A stretch of DNA of 64,000 nucleotides from Gossypium raimondii. Lineage: Eukaryota > Streptophyta > Magnoliopsida > Malvales > Malvaceae. Made by a program: the position numbers and the translations under genes. Below are positions 11,099-24,103 of this stretch, one piece after another (position 1 is the first letter of the stretch; each line of letters begins with the position of its first letter). Under the pieces are notes generated by a model. The model was given only the letters and a program-made list of their open reading frames with translations. It had not been told where the DNA came from and did no database searches. The stretch is taken from assembly GCF_025698545.1 (NCBI RefSeq), contig NC_068571.1:35063733-35127732 (forward strand), in the 5' to 3' direction.

Positions 11099-13218
11099 CA
11101 CCTATAAACAAATTCTATATCCAAAAACCAAACATAAACAATTATTGATAAAACTAGATTACACATAAATAAACAAAACATAAGTAAATAGTCAAACAAA
11201 GATTACACATGGATGGCATTTATAAGTCACATAGTAGATATCTCAAAACCCTAGAAAATTTTGAACTCTCCTCCATTTCCGTCTTAAGTCACCAAGCTCT
11301 AATCTTGGGATTAATTGATAAAAACACAGTTCGCTTGTCCTTATTGATTAATAATTTCAGTGAGAAAAAATATAGCAAACTAGCTTTTGGAACTTCCTCC
11401 GACAAATTATCAAGCACTTTGATTGCTTGTAGAATACCATATGGATCCATAACATGAGTCAAACTAGATGTGGCTTAACTCATATTGTCAGTTGCACTGC
11501 ATAATTATTTTCAATTTGACTAGACAATCTTACAGCCTCTCCAATTTTCTTTGAGGATTTCTTCATTGCAATTTTAAAATGTGAAGTTCCTGCCTCAGGT
11601 GTTTTTCTTTTTTTGATTGTTTTCATCAAAGTCACATCCCACTTGACTTGAAATGTGAACATCATTTATCACATTTTCTTCCTCATTCTCTCCAAGTATT
11701 GTCAAAATCTTCAAAAAAGTCACTACGGAGTATACCCGAAGAAGGTGTCCATGCTTTATCACCAGTGATAACTATCCTCATGAACATTTGATCCAACTTC
11801 CTTTCAAATTTAGGATCAATGCTCGAAGTTCTAAATTTTTTAGCTTCAGGCACAACCTATATATAAATTAATAGTTTAATAAGAAATTAATAATAACCTC
11901 ATAAATAAGAAAAAAATAAAAATGATAATTATTAATTACCTTTAGCCTACTCTCTCACCAATCATCTGATGTATCAACGGTTCCTTTATAAGATTCCACC
12001 CTAGATTAGTATCTTCGCCTTTAAGCTTTTTCCAAGTCTTCCATTCTTTTTTCAAGGCATCCCACCTATTTTTCAATTGTCTTTGTGAATAAGTCTTGCC
12101 TGTTTTAGTCTCGAAGTTTACCGTTATTTTTAGCCATCCCACTTTTGTGAAATGAGTATCAGGTCTATTGTAACAGCCCGATTTTAGGCCTAGTTGGAAT
12201 AGTGGTTTCGGGACCACAAATTCGATGAGGAAAAATTTATTTTTTATTATATTTTTATAGTCTAAAATTTCACGGAATGATTTCGTAAAAATTTCGTTCA
12301 AAAATTTCAACGTTTGGGCACTCAATTTAGCCAAAAGGACTAAATTGTAAAAAGTGCAAAAGTTGAGTTCTACATGTTAAAAGTGTCCAATTGTTATGAA
12401 ATTTTAAATTGGAGGTCCTTAAATGGTAATTAGACCATTGGTTAACTTGTTGGACAAAATTGGACAAGAGATAAGTGAAATAACATATTTTTTAAGTTGG
12501 GAGCATTTTGGTTATTTAGTAATTAAAAGAATTAAAAAGGCCAAAATAGCCAAAAAATTGTCCATCTTCTCCATGATGAACGAAAATAGCAAGGGGGAAG
12601 CCATGGTTATGGTTTTCAAGCTTCCAAGCTCCATAGTAAGTAATTCCAAGCCTCGTTTTTAACGTTCTTTACATTTTTGAAGTCCTGGTAGCTTAATTTA
12701 GCTTATTCTAGCAATAATTTAACCTAGGGTTTATATTTGAAAAAATACCCATAGGTGAAATGTGTTTATTTTTATGTTTTATGGTAGAATATGAAGCTTG
12801 AAATTGTGTTAAACAATTTTTGCTAAGCGATTTTCAGTAAAAACAAGTGAAACAACATAATTAGTAAAAATTATTATTGTTCATAAGTGCATGTTAGAGC
12901 AAGAATTTGATGTTGCTATAGAAAGGAAAAATGTTCAGCATGTTATAAAACATAAGAAAAAGAAATAAATTTTAATTTCTGAGCCTAGGCGCAAAATCAT
13001 GATTTTGTGAAACTTTAGGGGCAAAAATGTAATTTTTCCAAAATGTGATTTTTGGACTAGGTTGAATAATGTGAATGTTATATAAGCTAAATATATTATT
13101 ATAAATAGAGAAAGACGAGAAGTTGACATTAATTGATAAAAAAAAGTGAGAAAAAGTGAAAATTCTCGGTTGAACCTTCAGAATGAAAGAGATACAAGTG
13201 AAGTTGCTAGGTCATGTG

Positions 13219-13412
13219 TGTAGTACTATGTGCAAGCTACTACGTGTACCAAAATGATAGGTCACATGTGTAGTACTATGTGCAGGCTACTATGCATACC
13301 GAATAGCTTCGATCATGTGTGTAGTACTATGTGCAGGCTACTACGTGTATCGGATGACCATTGTATAGTACTATGTGCAGGCTACTACGTGTACCGGAAT
13401 GATAGGTCGCAT
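13219..13412 (+). repeat. Minisatellite with TAGTACTA core inside the LTR
   Basis: Four copies of a unit carrying TAGTACTATGTGCAGGCTAC begin at 13221, 13271, 13322 and 13366 (spacings 50, 51 and 44). Each holds the palindrome TAGTACTA and usually ends ACGTGTACCG. The copies are well conserved relative to the spacer between them. Confidence 0.85.
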
Positions 13413-15486
13413 GTGAAGAGAGGTCAGAGATGTTGAGCAGTGAAATAGGTTGACTTTAAAGAATAAAATGTACTAATTGGCCAAGTAAAAAATTCTAAAA
13501 TTTTTATGGAAAGAATATATGTGAGTCTAGTTTCGGGGAAAATTAACAGATCTTAATTTGGAGCTCTGTAGCTCTGGATAAAAATTATTTAGTGACTCTA
13601 ACTCAAATAGACAGCTTTGAATTTAAATATAAGTGAATAGTGAAATTATGTATAATGCTATTTGAGCATGTTATATACATAAAGGATGTGGGATGGAGAG
13701 GAGGAGGAGGACAATAAAGTATATAAATGAATTGTGTATAATTGGTTATATGCCTGATTATAATCGATAAAATTTGAAATAGGAGTGATGTTTATATTGG
13801 TGCATTACTGGTCATGGTAAGCTCATGAGAGAAAATAAAGTTTCATAGCATATGTGTGTGGTATATTTGGCTTGAAGTGATGTCATGAGTGACTCATGAA
13901 TTAACTCATGTTGGTAAGTTGATGCATAATTATAGTATTCAAATATATACATATTTGTAATATTTTGCTATGTGATTCAGAAAAAGGGTAATAAATAGCA
14001 TAATGAAAATTCGACCATGGTGCTAGTTTATGTTAAAGGAGTGTTTTATGGCATATCTTAAGTAATGGAATGTTATAAATTTTGAGGTTAATTTGCTAGT
14101 CAAATAAATGACAAATGAATTGATTGTGTATTCGTAATTTTGGCATATGCTTGGTATATGAAACGTAATAATATATGCTTGAATAAACTTTAAGTATTCG
14201 AATGACATGGATTTGATGGTGATAAGAATCGAATATTGAATTCATGAAGCACAGGTGATGTATTATTGTTGTGTGATAGCTTGATTCGAGAAATTGATTA
14301 GGTAAATGGTAAGTGGAAGCATTTATGGATTTAGAAGAAAATTTGGAATGAACATGAAATTTAGCTCAATTAAATGATTTCATCAATTAAACATTGTGTA
14401 TACCAGAATGTGTTAGTGAATTACATATTTGTAAATTGACATTCAAAGTTCGATAAGTGATATATGAAATTAACATGAAAAGATTTATGATTGTTATTAA
14501 TATTGATTCTGACATAAAGTGGATTCTTCAATATTGGTGTAACACCCCTAACCCGTATCCGTCGCCAAATTAGGGTTACGAGGCATTACAGAACAAACAC
14601 AACCATTTTTTTAACCAAACTGATCACAACATGAAAATTTAATTACTTTCGCATAGCTATTATAATTTACAATCAAAATGTAATTAATATCGTGCTCAAC
14701 CTATACATGTCATAAGATTGAGTTCAAACATTTAACAAAATACCAAAAGAAGTCGATAGTGTGATGGACTATGCTGATGATCCCCGAGCTCGTAACGCGT
14801 CTCCAAAATCTAAAAAAAAACAAATGGATAGAAAACAAACAAAGTAAGCTTTTATAGCTTAGTAAGTCTATAGCATAACAACAAATATATATATATATAT
14901 TAACAAATACTTATAGACAAATGCATACATATTTATCAACAATTAAAAACCGAATGTATATACACTTTATTACTTGCATACTTTCAATTCACATATGTAC
15001 TTATCATGTGCATAAAATTGATCATACACATGTATATATATATATATATATACCAATCACATATTATATTCACTTATATATATATAGACTCATTATGAAT
15101 TAATACTGAGTACATCGCTAATACATACATTCAATATATATATATATACATATTCATCATATACAAATTAATGAGTACATTTATATATATATATCCCAAT
15201 TGCATCCATAAATAATTATCAAACACATAGGCTCCATGTATATATTTAACAACTGCATATCCCCATGTGCATTTATAAATTCAACAACCGCATATACCGA
15301 TATACATATGCCTTTATCATTTGTATACACCAAATGCATACAATTATGTTTAATCAAATGCAAAACCGGAATGTAGATGTATACTCACCAAGCATATAAA
15401 ACCTAATATTTATGTATACATCGATTTCATATAACCAAAATCATAGATATATCAATTGCATATTCTCACATAGTTTAAATAGATTC

Positions 15487-15690
15487 ACCGGCACTTAGCT
15501 CGCTAGGTTTTAAAACTCGATTCGATACACGCTTATAGCCCGCTAGACCTATAGTCCCAAATGTATCACCGGTATTAAGCTCGCTAGACGTAAAGTCGAA
15601 TTAATTCACCAAGCATTAAGCACGCTAGGCACATAGCTGAATTATATCACCAAGCATCCACTGCTAGACAATAAGTCCGATTTACATTCG
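15487..15690. repeat. Diverged minisatellite with GCTCGCTAG core
   Basis: About five imperfect units of roughly 40 bases. Each carries a CACCGG/CACCAAGCA start, a (C/T)TTAGCTCGCTAG-like core and an AAGTC/ATAGC tail (for example from 15487, 15568, 15607 and 15649). The array lies inside the nested LTR. Confidence 0.7.
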
Positions 15691-16161
15691 ATCACTTTAT
15701 ATTAGTCATTCAAACTAACAACCTCATATATTCATTTCCATTCAAGACTTTTGCATGAATAAATTCACATAATCGAAACTTTCTTAAACATATATAAGTT
15801 CCATACCTAAATTCATTTCAAGAACATATACGCATATACTTGATTCATCGCATTTCATAATATCTTACACATATATCCTACCTAAATTTGGATTAAGTAC
15901 CTATTCATGTATGTAAACATATCCAATCAAATATTGCATATACATATATTTTCATCTCACACATAAACATACTTTTCAATACCACATATATACTCATGAA
16001 TTACATGTCTTAAATTAATTCCAAAGGTTTATACACGTATATACATATATAATGACATATCTAAATTCAATACACAACACATGCACGTATTTTTTGCATG
16101 CTTATTCGAATCTATATATATATATACAATTATAACATACATATCACAAATCAAATCCAAG

Positions 16162-16164
<3 letters not shown>

Positions 16165-16193
<29 letters not shown>
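16165..16193. repeat. (TA)n microsatellite
   Basis: An uninterrupted run of about 14 TA units in an AT-rich part of the nested LTR. Similar shorter runs occur near 15033, 34895 and 62480. Confidence 0.9.
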
Positions 16194-17424
16194 CTTTTAT
16201 AATCATTGAACCCTTTTATATATATACATATACCTTATACATATCTTTGATTAATCTAATAATTTATACATGTATATACTTATATACCTTCATACTTTAA
16301 CTAAATTCAAATGACTATATAAGTATATACCTATGATTCGAACATGTAACAATAATGCATATAATTCACTCATACTTTTAATTATTTCAACCAACATATT
16401 TTCAATTATAATTCATCAAAATACAGCACATATACATACCTATATACTGATTTTTATGACATTAAATAGCTAATAGACTTACCTCGGATATCCGCAGACT
16501 CGATCAACTATTCGATTACTTTCGACTTTCCCCGATCTAATTCTGTTTTCTTCAGTTCGCGATCTTAATCAAGCTAGCAAAGTGCCGAAACCCTAAATGC
16601 CATGGATGTTTTCTTTCTTTGCAACATTCGGCCAACAAAAGAGATGATAATGGCTTGTTTATGTTTTGTTTTATTATACTATACATTATTTATTAATTTA
16701 CTTATTTAACCTTTAATAATTAATAAACAAAACATATATAATAAGGTTATATTAGTCCTTTGCCACCCACTAACTTACATAATGGACTATTTGCATTATA
16801 AAACCTCTAAGTTATAAAGACAACAACAATTAGGTGCTTTTATAATTAACCCTAAATTTTCATTTTACGCGATTAAGCCCTTTTATTAAATCGGACACTT
16901 AAAGCAGCGAAATTAAAACACGAAAATTTCACACAATCACATACACACAAAATAAACACACATAATAATATTAATAATATTTTTCTAATTCGGATTTGTG
17001 GTCCCGAAACTACTGTTCCGATTAGGGTCAAAACCGGGTTGTTACAATTGGATTGATTTAACGAATATATTGAGCATATGAATGGGTATGTATTGGGCCT
17101 TGTATACCCTAATTAGCGACTCGAAGATAATAATTTGAAAGTTTTTAATTTGGATGAAATTTTATAACTCGGTTTAATATGTCTATAAGTGTATTTATTC
17201 TGGTAATGCCTCGTACCCTATTCCAGGGTTGAATACGGGTAAGAGGTGTTACAATGTGACATCACCAGATTCGACCCTAATGTTTAGGCTGGGTTTGGGG
17301 TGTTACATCTATTGCCTTCCAATATCTCTTTAATACAAAGATCACAGAATATTTCTGTCAATCTCTTCTCCCACATTGTTTTGACCTCTTCACCACTAAC
17401 TTCAACGACCAAAGTACTTTCCAT

Positions 17425-18475
17425 CTATTATATAAATATATATGATCACATATAGAAAAATTGAAAATCAATATTACAAAAATTCTTAAAATATAAATAA
17501 ATAATATTTAAATGTATTTTGTATATATCAATCATCCCATACATACGACAATATTATTTATGTCTGTTCATGAATTTCACAATTTTTTTTAAGTAAGTAT
17601 TTTACAAGTTAAACATTATGTATATGGACATATATCTAAAAGCGTACAAGTGAGAGTTTAGTTGGGTTCGTGCTTTTGGTGGACATGCTTCTTCAACTAG
17701 CAAAGCAAACAAGCAAATCTAGAAATTTGACAGGGAATTCTCAAATAGCTCAGGTAAATTCACTACTGATATTCATTTATAGATCAAAATCAATAGTAAA
17801 GTCAAGCATTCAACGAGGAATTTAAAAGGGAATAATCAACAAATTACTGTACATTATACTATCAATGAACACAAAAGCAAATCATATACAGCTTGTCAAG
17901 AGTTAAGAACAACAAAGTGAATAGGATACCAAACAAAACCAATTTTTAGATAGAGACCAAAGCCATTTACCTGTCATGGTGAAAGTAGAAAAGTACAAAG
18001 AAAAAAAAACAACCTTGAAGGAACAAAGATCAAAATATGTATTTTTGAAGAAGAAGGGCAAGTCCTTTTCCACTGCTACTTCACAAATTAGACTTCTATT
18101 CAAAGAAAATGAAAGAAGGGAAAATAGTTTAAAGAACTGCTACAAAAGTTGAAGAACCAAAGAAAGGAAAAGTTGGGAAAGTAGTTCAAAGAACTACTAC
18201 AAAAGTTGAAAGAACCAGAGAAAAAGTTGTTTTGGTTGGTGTGTGGTAATAAAAAAATACCGTTGGTGTGTTTAAATGAGGGTGAAAAAGTAATTCAACA
18301 CCCAAAAGTGATTTTTGTTGCAACAAAAGCTCAAATTTTCTACTTCTACATTTGGCCAATTTTTGGTGTTTGAGAAACATTTTTTCTCTCAAAAGTGCCT
18401 TCTTTAAGAAAAAAGTTATCTCAAAAGCGCCTTTTGTCCCAAAAGTGCTTCTTAGATGCATTGCTAAACTAGCCC
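17425..18475. other. Upstream and terminal part of the PIF/Harbinger element
   Basis: No gene is visible. The last 300 bases hold repeated AAGTGC/GCACTTTTG motifs, which look like subterminal transposon sequence. The rest would contain the promoter and leader of ORF1. Confidence 0.45.
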
Positions 18476-18989
18476 TAACTTTTCAATAAATGTTTTTGTT
18501 CATATAATGAATGTAAATATCAGATAATGAGTTATTTTGGAGAGCTTCAATGATTCCTTACAAAAAAAGTGAACCCATTTCAATCGACTTTGATCCAAAA
18601 ACCCATGATTTTCAACATGAAAAAAATATTTCAAAATTCTTGAAAATGATGATTCCTTGTTACTATCAATAAGGAGGAGACGAAAACGCTTTAGTTTTGG
18701 GTTAAAATGATTTGTTTATAATATGATATGGAAATTATGTGGAATAAAAATAAAGGTTAAAAAAATCATTAAGTTAACAACCACATCATCGGCTCTTAGC
18801 AATTTAAAGGTTTAAAATTTAAAAATAAGAAAGAATAAGTCGGTAATCATTTTATAACTTTTAAAGTCGATGACCTAACAAGAAAATTTCTAATAATCAA
18901 GTGAACATTTATGTAGTTTACCTTAAATAACAAAGTATCAACCTTTCCTTATTCATATATCCTTTAGGCTTAGCTTGCTCGTTATTCCT

Positions 18990-19436
18990 ATATATATTAA
19001 TAATTATTATAAATTTTAACAATAATTTTTACAATTGTTAGCAAATTTTACAATGTTCCAATATTTTTTTATAATATCTAAAACACATCTAGAATGAGCC
19101 TCGACAAAGATATTCACGTTCAGATAAATCTAGACATTCATTTGCCCAGATTCATTCTAAACATGCATTTTTCATAAATTTTAATATTTTTTAAATATTT
19201 TTTAATATATGTTGACATGACATACTTATCCATGTGGTTGCCATGTGCTAGTTTCTCGTTGCTTCTGTCAACCACATCAACATCCATTATTGATCAACTA
19301 TGGTTTCTATTAACTAAAGGGCTTAATTGATTTTTTTCATCACTAAAGGTTCATTTGGGTGCACTTTTTCCTAAGGGCTCAATTGATTTTTTTTTAAAAT
19401 TTTATTAAGGGGTTTTTTTTTATCCTTTTGCCTATA
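18990..19436 (-). repeat. Dispersed repeat, copy B
   Basis: Reverse-complement match to 7053-7510, diverged but collinear. On the minus strand it starts just after TATAGGCAAAAGG and passes through TCAATTGAGCCC and GATGTGGTTGACAG. Non-coding. Confidence 0.55.
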
Positions 19437-20508
19437 TTTTTAAAGGAAAATCCTCTAAAAATGAATATTTATAATATAGATTATCTAATATTATGAAATG
19501 TGTATTGTCTTAAAAATCCACTCAAGTTGTGTTAGGTAGATTGGAAAGAAAATTGATATGTGCAGCAAAGAAAGCAATTGATAAAGGGAAGGTAATGACC
19601 ATTGTAGATGAATATGATGACAATGTAATAAAGAGAACTAGGAGACTTAATGTGCCTCTTATTGTCAAGGCCCGCAATAAAAGGTTGAAGATGGTAGGTG
19701 TGCCAACTTTGAAATTGAATACTCCATTAAACTAAAGAAACCAAAGTTTCTTGATTCTTGCAAGAATAGGATGAAGATCGTAAAACAAAAAAGGCTTCAT
19801 CAATGAAAAGAACATTCGTGAGAAAAACTTTCATAGACATGACATCGACACAATTGTTGAGCCTTAAAATCTCTACTATATTGTAGCTATTTTGAAACAT
19901 ATGTGAGAGTAATTGTTCTCAAAATTTACTCTAGTCTAAAGAAGTCCATAGGTTAATAACTCAAATTTTTACATGAAGGCATATATGCATGGCCATTACT
20001 TTTAATTTAACCTAGCTATTATTAACAAACTTTTGAAACATATAAGCCATGAGATACCATATAAACTTAACTGTGATTACCTTGCAGGGATTTTCATTGA
20101 TGGTTCTAGAAAGTCATGGTATGAAAGACAAGAGTCTAGGACTTTTGAGTTAAGTACAAAGTATACAACCTTGCAAAAGATAAATGAATACCCCTTTGTT
20201 CTTGCTATTTTGGAGTATGATGTTTGATTGTGGAATTTGATGGAAAAACTTTTAAGTATATGATCTCGTGACTTTGGCATCTGATATCGTGACCTCATTG
20301 GTTATAATGCCCAACATGACCCTCTAGCTTAGTAAGAAACATCACAAAACTTCCTCTGCATACCTCTGTTCCATGGCAACAGTCAGTTACATCACGACTT
20401 CAAATACTATAATGTCGTGATGTTGTACTGCATTTCACAATGCTGCCTCTTATTTTGTAAAAGCTTTCATCCATTCTAACGGTCAGTATGAATGAGAGAT
20501 GCTACCGG
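19437..20508. other. Unassigned DNA with two short ORFs
   Basis: A 68-residue frame at 19529-19735 (contains DKGKVMTIVDEYDDNVIKRT) and a 64-residue frame at 20033-20227 look more protein-like than their surroundings, but I do not recognise either and both lack a convincing gene context. They may be shreds of a transposon gene. The stretch ends where the LTR at 20509 begins, after repeated CGTGAC/TCGTGAT motifs. Confidence 0.3.
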
Positions 20509-22550
20509 TGTTGGATCTGGTGCCCTAAATGTAGAATTTTCTTTCATGTACAATTGTAATTTTTTTTTGAATAGATTAGTTACTAAAATTATTCATAAAT
20601 AAAATTAATACCCTTTGTATATTGTTCTCACGTGGTTTTTGTATGTAAAGCAAAATAGAAGCAAATATTAGCTCAATGGTTGTCTAATGTTTAACTAAGA
20701 CTAAATAATATTACATGGTCGAATCGTAATACAGAAAGACATCTTATATTAGTAGATGAACCTAAACATGTCTTTAGTCTAATCGAAAATGAGCAAACTG
20801 GTTGAAAGACTAATATATCATCTACCAAGTCCAATTAGGGAGATGTCTTGTCTTGGGCATCAGAGCAAATGACTCCCAGAAGACAGAGACATAGATGTGA
20901 CAGACTGTATTGACAGTATATCGAACTGGACCCTAGAAGAACAGATCTTGAATCCGCTTATGGATTTATTCACTTGTGACGTTCAAAGTGTGACATACCC
21001 TAATCCTGAGTGGACAATGGATTATGTACGTGTGACTTGTATACTTTAATTTAAGTGAAAGCCTGAGTTTAAATAGATAAGAAACTGAAAGCTGGTGTAT
21101 TGGGTACACGACTTCTGCAGTATATAGCATCATTTGCAATAGTGGAATTCATAGCCCAAGACATGGGTAAATTATATCATCTTATTGGCATTACATGATA
21201 GATGAAAAGCAAACATGGCCACGGGTTGTTCATCATTATGATGAATGACTTGATCACTATTTGATAGTAATTGAATTTTCATGAAAGAATATGCAATGAA
21301 TACCATGAGATAAATAGGATCATATTGGGAGTGTGGATTTATCCCAAAGAGATTAAGGATATCCTATGAGGGTAACATATTTATCACAAGGTCATTGGAT
21401 GAGTACTGATCGAGTTGCTTTCGCAATTGTATGTCATTAGGGAGAGCTCAATCACGAAACTATAGCGGGATGACTTCGTGACTAAATGAGTTTATAATTA
21501 ATAGGCGAAAAGCTAGAACTTAATTACAAATCATTTGAGCCCTAATCACATATGTCCAATCGGTCCCTCCGCTAGCTCATTAAAACAAAAATGAATTGCA
21601 TATTGAATTAAATGAACAAAATGGATATAAATAGTAAAGATAGAGAAATAGGAAACATTTGAAAATGAATGTGATTTTCTCTAAATGAAAATTACCTAAA
21701 AATTAATTTATGGTTTTCGATTTATTATTTAATAATTAAATAATTAAAGTTCGAAAATGGAATTATATTAATTGATCATAGTGAATCATTGAATGTAGAA
21801 ATATTAAATATATTTCCTCATAGATTCTTTTACGGTAAAATTTTCATGATTTTAACGGAATTAGAATCGAGTTGCGACAATTATTTAATTGGAATTTAAT
21901 TTATTTATTTAAATTAATTTATGATGTTTATTTTGGGAAATAGAAAAACAAGTATTGGGTTGGATTGAATTATAAAGTATTGGGTTAAAAGGCTAGGAAG
22001 TACTTATAATTGAACCTGATATGGGCGAGGCCCAAAAATCCTTCGCGCTAATACTAGGGACGACAAACCCTAATCATAGTTAGACAAGGATTTTTTTTTT
22101 ACTTTTGAAATAGACTTCTACTAATTCAACAAAAGTTTCACTTCTTCTCCCTATAAATAGGTAGCACCAGTAGGACTAAATACACAGCTTTGAGATATTG
22201 TTATTTTGCCCGAATTTCTAGGTATAAATTCTATTTCTCGAAATAAAAATTCTACCGATTTTTATTAAAGAGAGAATTTTGCTTCCCACTGAAAGTAAAG
22301 TAAATAATTTTGGTTTTGTGTTTGATTTAAATTCGTTCGAGCCCACATTCGAAGTAGTTCGTGGTACGAGAATAGTAGAGAAGGTTGTTCAGTTGAAAGC
22401 CAGGAACAACAAGGATCCGTCTAGTTGAAAACAAAGGTGCAATTTTGGTAAAGGGTTTATTGATATAAATATCACAAATCGGCTCGATTTTTAAATTTTT
22501 AATTTCCCGCTGTATAAGAAATTCGTTTTCGAACCAGATTTTTTCCAACA
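20509..22550 (+). mobile_element. LTR of an unassigned LTR retrotransposon
   Basis: The repeat begins TGTTGGATCTGGTGCCC and ends TTTTTTCCAACA, giving TGTTGGA/TCCAACA ends. A second, inverted copy of the family occupies 32336-34287; shared landmarks include a TATAAATAG box, a GACTTCGTGACTAAATGAG block and the CATGGCCACGGGTTG region. A PBS-like sequence follows at 22551, so this is probably a 5' LTR whose internal region is lost or unrecognisable. No exact 5-bp duplication was found at the left edge. The superfamily (copia or gypsy) is undecided. Confidence 0.75.
22152..22159 (+). promoter_or_regulatory. LTR TATA box
   Basis: TATAAATA in the context CTCCCTATAAATAGGTAG, about 400 bases before the LTR end. 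The same box is conserved in the inverted copy at 32749-32756, which supports both its role and the LTR orientation. Confidence 0.65.
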
Positions 22551-22562
22551 ATCAGAGTATGA
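22551..22562 (+). other. Primer-binding-site-like sequence
   Basis: Directly after the LTR the sequence reads ATCAGAGTATGA, close to the ATCAGAGC core of PBS sites complementary to initiator tRNA-Met. The usual leading TGGT is missing or altered, so priming would be impaired. Confidence 0.5.
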
Positions 22563-24103
22563 ACGAACTAGAAAACTTAGAAAAATTTAAGAATTTATTC
22601 TCTAAAAAATTTTTATAGAATCACTAATCCAAGTTTAGGATAATTTAAAAGATATTAGAAATAATTTAAAATCATTTTGAAGTAGTTCAGAGGTAATCGA
22701 AGGTGTTCAGAACCCAAAATGGACCTCGAAAAATCAAAATGGCCTAAAACAGTGCAGTTGGAAAATTGGAGTAGTGGTATAGGTACCTCTAGTGAAGTAC
22801 AAGTACTTCTTAGGAGAAGTACAACTACATTTGGAGAAGTACTAATACAAGTCTCTAAAACTACAAAAAATTGTCATATGTTTCACTTGTTGTGATACCA
22901 TAAGGACCAATTATCGATACCAAGACCCCTGAAGCCGAATATTGACTTCTAACTCACTTGTTTCGATAATTGGAAGGCTAGTACCAAAACATGGGTGCAG
23001 ACGACTCAAAACTCAAGTTTTAAACACCATGAACAACAACCAAAACACCTCCAAACATAACAATCATAAAACATGCTTACAAAACGATCATAAACATCCA
23101 AAGCTCATTCATAAAACATACTCAAACTCAATCATCATCCATCAACTCATTTATATACCATGACAAGCATAATAAAACTTCATAGTATCATTCAAAATAA
23201 GTTAAATCTTCAACTAATCAAAGCTCATTACAAAGCAAAGGTATATAGACGCATGCATGCAAAGGAAATATTTTTGCATCCCATGTTAAAAGTATCAACT
23301 AGGCTTCCAAACTCAATGAAACTTAAACAAAATTTTAGAGTACTATATAGCTAATGAAACTAACATATTTATACATGTTGGCACCTTAAGTACATGCCGC
23401 AAGTTACAAATATGCTACTTTCATACTCTTGATAGGCTTGATAATAATGAGATGTTCGGGGTTGAGCAAGACATTAAGAATCCAAAAGTCAATAATCTAT
23501 GCGCAAAGACAACAATGCGTAAGTATAAAATGCTTAATAAGCTCAAATGGAAATCACTATACTTACCTTGCCTTGAGGTGAGCATACCAAATACAATAAG
23601 AACGTTAACATTACTAACTACAAACATGTATGACAAATACATGGAAATTTAAGTATAGCAAAACATTTACAACCATAACCATAATTAATTTTACACACAT
23701 GGCATAATACACATATTTACCAACATTTACAAGACATTACATAGTATCAATCATGGCAATGCAAATACATGTAGTGATAATGGCTATTTATTAAAGTTTA
23801 TAATTCAATATATTCATACTCATTTTCAATAATCAATTTCGTATCCATATCAAGTAATTTACCCAATGCAACCTTAGTAAAATGGACTCAGACACATAGG
23901 AAACTACTACCACACCAAATAAGCTCATAAAAGCATAAAACTACACCACACCAAGGGCACATAAGTGCATGGCCTAAAGGCGAAATAAAGAGCACATAAA
24001 GGCCAGATCTCCACCACACTAAGTAGTCTCTAAAGAGATAGTGTACACCTGATGGTCCTTAAAAAATGCCCAACCAATGAATAACACGATAGAAGTCCAA
24101 CTC
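22563..24103. other. Unassigned repeat-like DNA
   Basis: No coding region is recognised. A cluster of GAAGTAC/AAGTACTT motifs lies at 22790-22850, and a block of CACATAAG/GGGCACATAA motifs at about 23900-24060 resembles internal LTR minisatellites. It is probably retrotransposon-derived and is interrupted by the solo LTR at 24104. Confidence 0.35.

Larger units (their letters stand above)
14538..17046 (-). mobile_element. Nested solo LTR, reverse orientation
   Basis: This 2509-bp insert begins TGTAACACCCCTAACCCG and ends CGGGTTGTTACA, flanked by a perfect ATTGG duplication (14533-14537 and 17047-17051). Read from its right end on the minus strand it starts TGTAACAACCCGGTTTTGAC with a nearby GTTTCGGGACCACAAATCCG. 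This closely resembles the first 60 bases of the LTR that hosts it, so the two appear to be related LTRs in opposite orientation. There is no gag/pol inside. Confidence 0.85.
12169..17307 (+). mobile_element. Solo LTR inserted in PIF ORF1 (contains a nested LTR)
   Basis: The insert begins TGTAACAGCCCGATTTT and ends GGGGTGTTACA, and is flanked by a perfect 5-bp duplication TCTAT (12164-12168 and 17308-17312). These are LTR-retrotransposon hallmarks. Removing the nested 14538-17046 element and its duplication leaves about 2.6 kb with no internal gag/pol, so it is best read as a solo LTR. The TGTAACA...TGTTACA termini are those of Ty3/gypsy chromovirus LTRs in this region. The opening GGTTTCGGGACCACAAAT block recurs, inverted, at the right end of the nested element. 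Confidence 0.85.
11220..17424 (-). pseudogene. PIF/Harbinger ORF1, Myb/SANT-like protein, split by LTR insertion
   Basis: The gene starts at the ATG at 17424 (MESTLVVEVSGEEV) and runs to 17313, where the outer LTR interrupts it. It resumes at 12163 in the same frame with RPDTHFTKVGW. The domain is Myb_DNA-bind_3: TYSQRQLKNRWDALKKEW and WKKLKGEDTNLGWN. An intron fits at 11939-11857, followed by VVPEAKKFRTSSIDPKFE and a C-terminal part (GIPQAIKVLDNLSEEV) of the type in LIMYB-like proteins. In PIF/Harbinger systems ORF1 binds DNA and helps the transposase enter the nucleus. Besides the insertion there are frameshifts (one just before the intron) and stops. The exact in-frame join across the target duplication shows the reading frame was continuous before the LTR arrived. 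Confidence 0.85.
9190..18475 (-). mobile_element. Decayed PIF/Harbinger DNA transposon (interrupted)
   Basis: Two minus-strand genes typical of autonomous PIF/Harbinger elements lie in order: Myb/SANT-like ORF1 (17424 to 11220) and the DDE transposase (11098 to 9688). The right margin, read on the minus strand, begins GGGCTAGTTTAGCAATGC followed by AAGCACTTTTG-type repeats, a common PIF terminus, with TAA just outside it. Related AAGTGCTT/AAGTGTT motifs occur near 9200-9240 at the left, but a clean left end was not found. About 5.1 kb of the span is a later nested LTR insertion, so the original element was near 4 kb. The gene pair is secure; the boundaries are approximate. Confidence 0.7.

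Noticed and set aside
13219..13412. CRISPR-like array
   Set aside because: Repeats and spacers are both similar between units, there are no cas genes, and it lies in a plant LTR.
14921..15103. 60-residue ORF in the nested LTR
   Set aside because: Made largely of ATATAC/CATATA repeat DNA; no coding signature.
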